From Streptomyces sp. ML-6 (lineage in GTDB: Bacteria; Actinomycetota; Actinomycetes; Streptomycetales; Streptomycetaceae): a stretch of 64,000 nucleotides of DNA. How positions within the stretch are numbered: position 1 is the stretch's first letter; every line of letters starts with the position of its first letter. The position numbers and the translations under genes were made by a program. Below, piece after piece: positions 62,111 through 64,000 of the stretch. The stretch lies in contig NZ_JAOTIK010000001.1 of assembly GCF_030116705.1 (NCBI RefSeq), positions 744,001 to 808,000 of the forward strand. The letters run 5' to 3'. A model generated the notes under the pieces. It searched no databases. It saw only the letters and a list, made by a program, of their open reading frames with translations, and was not told the DNA's origin.

Positions 62111-62395
62111 TCAGCTGCCCGGCCCTCGGTGCCGGGTGTGTTCCGCCGCGATGCCGAAGCGCTGCCGTTCGCCGGGAGCGGACGGCGGGGAGCCGATCGA
62201 GGAGACGGAACTGATCGCCCGCTCCTCGGCCGCCGCCTCGTCGTTCTCGAGTCGTTCCAGGTCAGCGGCCGAGACCAGCGCCACCAACGGCTTGCCGTGC
62301 CGGGTCACGACCACACGTTCGCCGCCGTAGACGACGCGGTTGATCAGTTCGGCGAGCTCAGCCCGTGCTTGCGTCACCGGAATCTCATAGGCCAT
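62111..62395 (-). CDS. YefM/Phd family antitoxin, orphan
   Basis: A 94-residue antitoxin. The N-terminal domain MAYEIPVTQARAELAELINRVVYGGERVVVTRHGKPLVALVSAADLERLE is the standard Phd/YefM DNA-binding fold; the C-terminal part (EEERAISSV...) is disordered and would normally wrap the toxin. No toxin gene follows: the next 270 bases hold only relics. GGGAG precedes the ATG at 62395; earlier frame is shadow. It is divergent from a ClpP paralogue and the gap has TGTACA boxes, which are the known core of YefM operators, so it probably represses itself and perhaps clpP. Confidence 0.88.
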   Translation of the reverse strand: MAYEIPVTQARAELAELINRVVYGGERVVVTRHGKPLVALVSAADLERLENDEAAAEERAISSVSSIGSPPSAPGERQRFGIAAEHTRHRGPGS

Positions 62396-62413
62396 GCTCC
62401 CATCATAACCTTC

Positions 62414-62449
62414 TGTACGTCCTGTACATTTTTTACAGACACATGTACA
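62414..62449. promoter_or_regulatory. TGTACA boxes between antitoxin and clpP
   Basis: TGTACGTCCTGTACA (62414-62428) is a TGTAC-N5-GTACA dyad; a further TGTACA lies at 62444-62449. The two full TGTACA boxes are centred 21 bp apart, i.e. two helical turns, on the same face of DNA. YefM-YoeB operators in E. coli use TGTACA cores. Confidence 0.7.
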
Positions 62450-62483
62450 GGTCACCGTGCAGACCCGGAAGAGAGGCGTCGCC

Positions 62484-63122
62484 ATGCCGTTCCGCCCCAC
62501 CGCCCGCCATGTGCTGCCCGAGTTCACCGAGCGCACCAGCAGCGGGACCCGCACCCTCGACCCGTACTCCAAGCTGCTCTCCGAGCGGATCGTCTTCCTC
62601 GGCACCCCGGTCGACGATGCCGCCGCCTCCGATCTGATCGCCCAGTTCATGTACCTGGAGCACGACGCCCCGGACCGGCCCGTCTCGCTCTACATCAACT
62701 CCCCCGGGGGCTCGTTCGGGGCCATGTCGGCGATCTACGACACGATGCAGTACCTCAGCTGCGAGGTGGAGACCTACTGCCTCGGCCAGGCCGGCTCCTG
62801 CGCGGCGGCACTGCTCGCCGCGGGCGCCCCCGGCCGCCGCCACGCACTGCCGGGGGCCCGGGTGGTGGTGCAGCAGCCCGCACTCCCCGAGCCCCTGCGG
62901 GGCCAGCCGTCCGACCTGGAGATCGAGGCGCGGGAGCTGGAACGGGTCCGGGGAATGCTCATCGACCTGTTGGCCCGTCACACCGGCCGCGACGCCGGAC
63001 ACATCGCCACCGACATCGAGCGCGACCTGGTCCTCGACGCGGCGGGGGCCAAGGCGTACGGCCTGGTCGACCACATCATGACGAGCCGCAGGGCGTCGCT
63101 CCCTCCGCACGGCGCGCGGTGA
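62484..63122 (+). CDS. ClpP paralogue lacking catalytic His
   Basis: A 212-residue ClpP-like protein. Family landmarks are [44 protein letters not shown] and LARHTGRD. The nucleophile Ser105 is present ([14 protein letters not shown]) and Asp181 too (IERDLVL), but the catalytic His in the usual V-I-H-Q-P loop is Gln130 (RVVVQQPAL; codon CAG). Without His the Ser cannot be activated normally, so it is probably inactive alone and may serve as a structural ring partner for another ClpP. The ATG at 62484 has GAGAGG 8 nt upstream; a GTG at 62457 is a weaker choice. It is divergent from the antitoxin and followed after 7 bases by a small gene. Confidence 0.88.
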   Translation: MPFRPTARHVLPEFTERTSSGTRTLDPYSKLLSERIVFLGTPVDDAAASDLIAQFMYLEHDAPDRPVSLYINSPGGSFGAMSAIYDTMQYLSCEVETYCLGQAGSCAAALLAAGAPGRRHALPGARVVVQQPALPEPLRGQPSDLEIEARELERVRGMLIDLLARHTGRDAGHIATDIERDLVLDAAGAKAYGLVDHIMTSRRASLPPHGAR

Positions 63123-63129
63123 ACGCCCG

Positions 63130-63438
63130 ATGCAGCCGCCCGACTTCCCGCCGCTCCCCGCACTGACCCGCGCCGAGGGGGAGTTCATCGACCGCTACCT
63201 CGAAGTCCTCGACCAGCTGGGCCGGATCAACCCGGCCCGGGGCAGCGACACCTACGGGGCGTTGCGCGCCGCGCAGGCACTGGTCTCACGGGCCGGCGAC
63301 CTGCGGGACGCGCTGGCGCTGATGCACGAGCGCGGGGAGGCCCGGATCCATGCCGCCACCCTGGCCCGGGCACTGCGCGTGCTGGACGGGGAGCGGCGGG
63401 CCGGGCGCGTCACCGTACCGCCCGCTCCGGCGAGTTGA
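63130..63438 (+). CDS. Small protein in operon with clpP paralogue
   Basis: A 102-residue soluble, mostly helical protein (LTRAEGEFIDRYLEVLDQLGRIN, YGALRAAQALVSRAGDLRDALALMHERGEARIHAATLARALRVLDGE). It starts 7 bases after the clpP stop, so the two are one transcript. No domain is recognised. Its position suggests an adaptor or partner of the odd ClpP, but that is only context. Confidence 0.7.
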   Translation: MQPPDFPPLPALTRAEGEFIDRYLEVLDQLGRINPARGSDTYGALRAAQALVSRAGDLRDALALMHERGEARIHAATLARALRVLDGERRAGRVTVPPAPAS

Positions 63439-64000
63439 CCGGCGCCCGCCCCTTCGTGACCGCCGGAGGGTGCGCAACTCCCCCGCTCCGGAGCGCGGCG
63501 GGCGTCACCCAACTCCCGTACTCGACACGCCCGGAGCGCATGGCGAAATTCCTCGCTCGTTCGGCGTAGGAAGTCCCTCGCGCGAGGGACTTTCCAACTT
63601 GCGTTTTCCGCGTGACCAGTGGGCGGAATCAACTGTTCCGCCCCTGGTACGGGACCGGGCCGAATATCCCGAACAGCCATCGGAATCGCCACGTCCACTC
63701 GAACGGGTCAGTCGTGAGGAGCCTCACATATCCCTGTTTCGGCTCGGAAATCCGGCAGTGAGTGCGTCAAGATCCCTGGGACGACAAGCCCCCGCCACCG
63801 CGGCGGGGCGGTCCGGGCGGACGCCGAGTCCTGCCGCCGCCCGGATGCCTGGTCGACGGAAGTGGATCGGCAGGAGTGGAGGACCCGAGCACAACGGGTC
63901 GGCCGGAACATCGGTCGTCCCTCGGGGTGAAGCCGCCGAAAGCGGCCGGGCAACTTCGCCAGCCCGAACCCGACAGGTCATCCTTCACAGGCGGCTGACG
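63439..64000. other. Intergenic region without clear gene
   Basis: About 560 bases. Open frames (63708-63953 reverse, 63762-63998 forward) have poor codon bias and no ribosome site; I see no gene. It contains the 22-bp palindrome at 63571-63592 and an AT-richer stretch (63600-63770) that may carry a promoter for a gene beyond the window. Confidence 0.45.
63571..63592. promoter_or_regulatory. 22-bp perfect palindrome
   Basis: Half-site AAGTCCCTCGC followed by its exact complement, without spacer. Allowing one bulged base the dyad extends to GGAA...TTTCC (63569-63595). It is a good candidate operator for a dimeric regulator. Confidence 0.8.

Noticed and set aside
62111..62395. Complete toxin-antitoxin module
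   Set aside because: No YoeB-, Doc- or other toxin-like frame on either side; only relic scraps follow the antitoxin.

Overview
The window is very GC-rich actinobacterial chromosome, almost certainly Streptomyces. Supporting signs are GTG starts, ATGA/GTGA overlaps, TANNNT -10 boxes placed 6-7 nt before leaderless start codons, Tat-type secreted proteins, MurT/GatD, a DUF3516 Ski2-like helicase and a ClpP paralogue. No rRNA, tRNA, CRISPR array, intact insertion sequence or replication origin was seen. Functions rest on motifs and family resemblance read by eye; no database was searched.

Left end (1-8.3 kb): a partial unknown gene, an SDR, then a stretch with visibly lower GC and gene-poor DNA. 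That stretch carries two overlapping paralogous genes for AlkB-like 2-oxoglutarate/Fe(II) dioxygenases, an orphan protein and a small membrane protein. A cytochrome P450 and an FAD monooxygenase follow, then a 16-bp tandem repeat and a 19-residue hydrophobic peptide gene with its own ribosome site and terminator.

8.4-20.5 kb: a homodimer-type ABC exporter divergent from a leaderless MarR gene; a D-lactate dehydrogenase-like FAD/Fe-S protein; a degenerate 17-bp repeat array; a Tat-exported GH109-type oxidoreductase/glycosidase; and a heterodimeric ABC exporter whose two nucleotide-binding domains are damaged in complementary ways. A 25-bp perfect hairpin ends this part.

19.7-38 kb is mostly housekeeping: a YdjM-like membrane protein, helicase, acyl-CoA thioesterase, DUF6011, DUF2252, an XRE-cupin regulator, a GNAT acetyltransferase, glutathione peroxidase, an acyl-CoA dehydrogenase facing its TetR regulator, peptide deformylase, MurT-GatD (lipid II amidation), phosphofructokinase, CtaG, and a MerR-methyltransferase fusion with a 19-bp-spacer promoter.

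38-50 kb: secreted phosphatase PhoD, then a five-gene operon for rhamnoside use (GH78 rhamnosidase, ABC binding protein, two permeases, GH106-like rhamnosidase) behind a consensus promoter and operator-like palindrome.

50-58 kb: a probable polyhydroxybutyrate-use locus: MHS transporter, 3-hydroxybutyrate dehydrogenase, secreted hydrolase, extracellular PHB depolymerase and a two-subunit 3-oxoacid CoA-transferase. Together they could take polymer to acetoacetyl-CoA.

58-64 kb: an acyltransferase, an epimerase, a secreted S33 peptidase, a frameshifted urease-gamma relic, and an orphan YefM/Phd antitoxin divergent from a ClpP paralogue that has Gln in place of the catalytic His. TGTACA boxes sit between them. 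The last 560 bases hold no clear gene but a 22-bp perfect palindrome.
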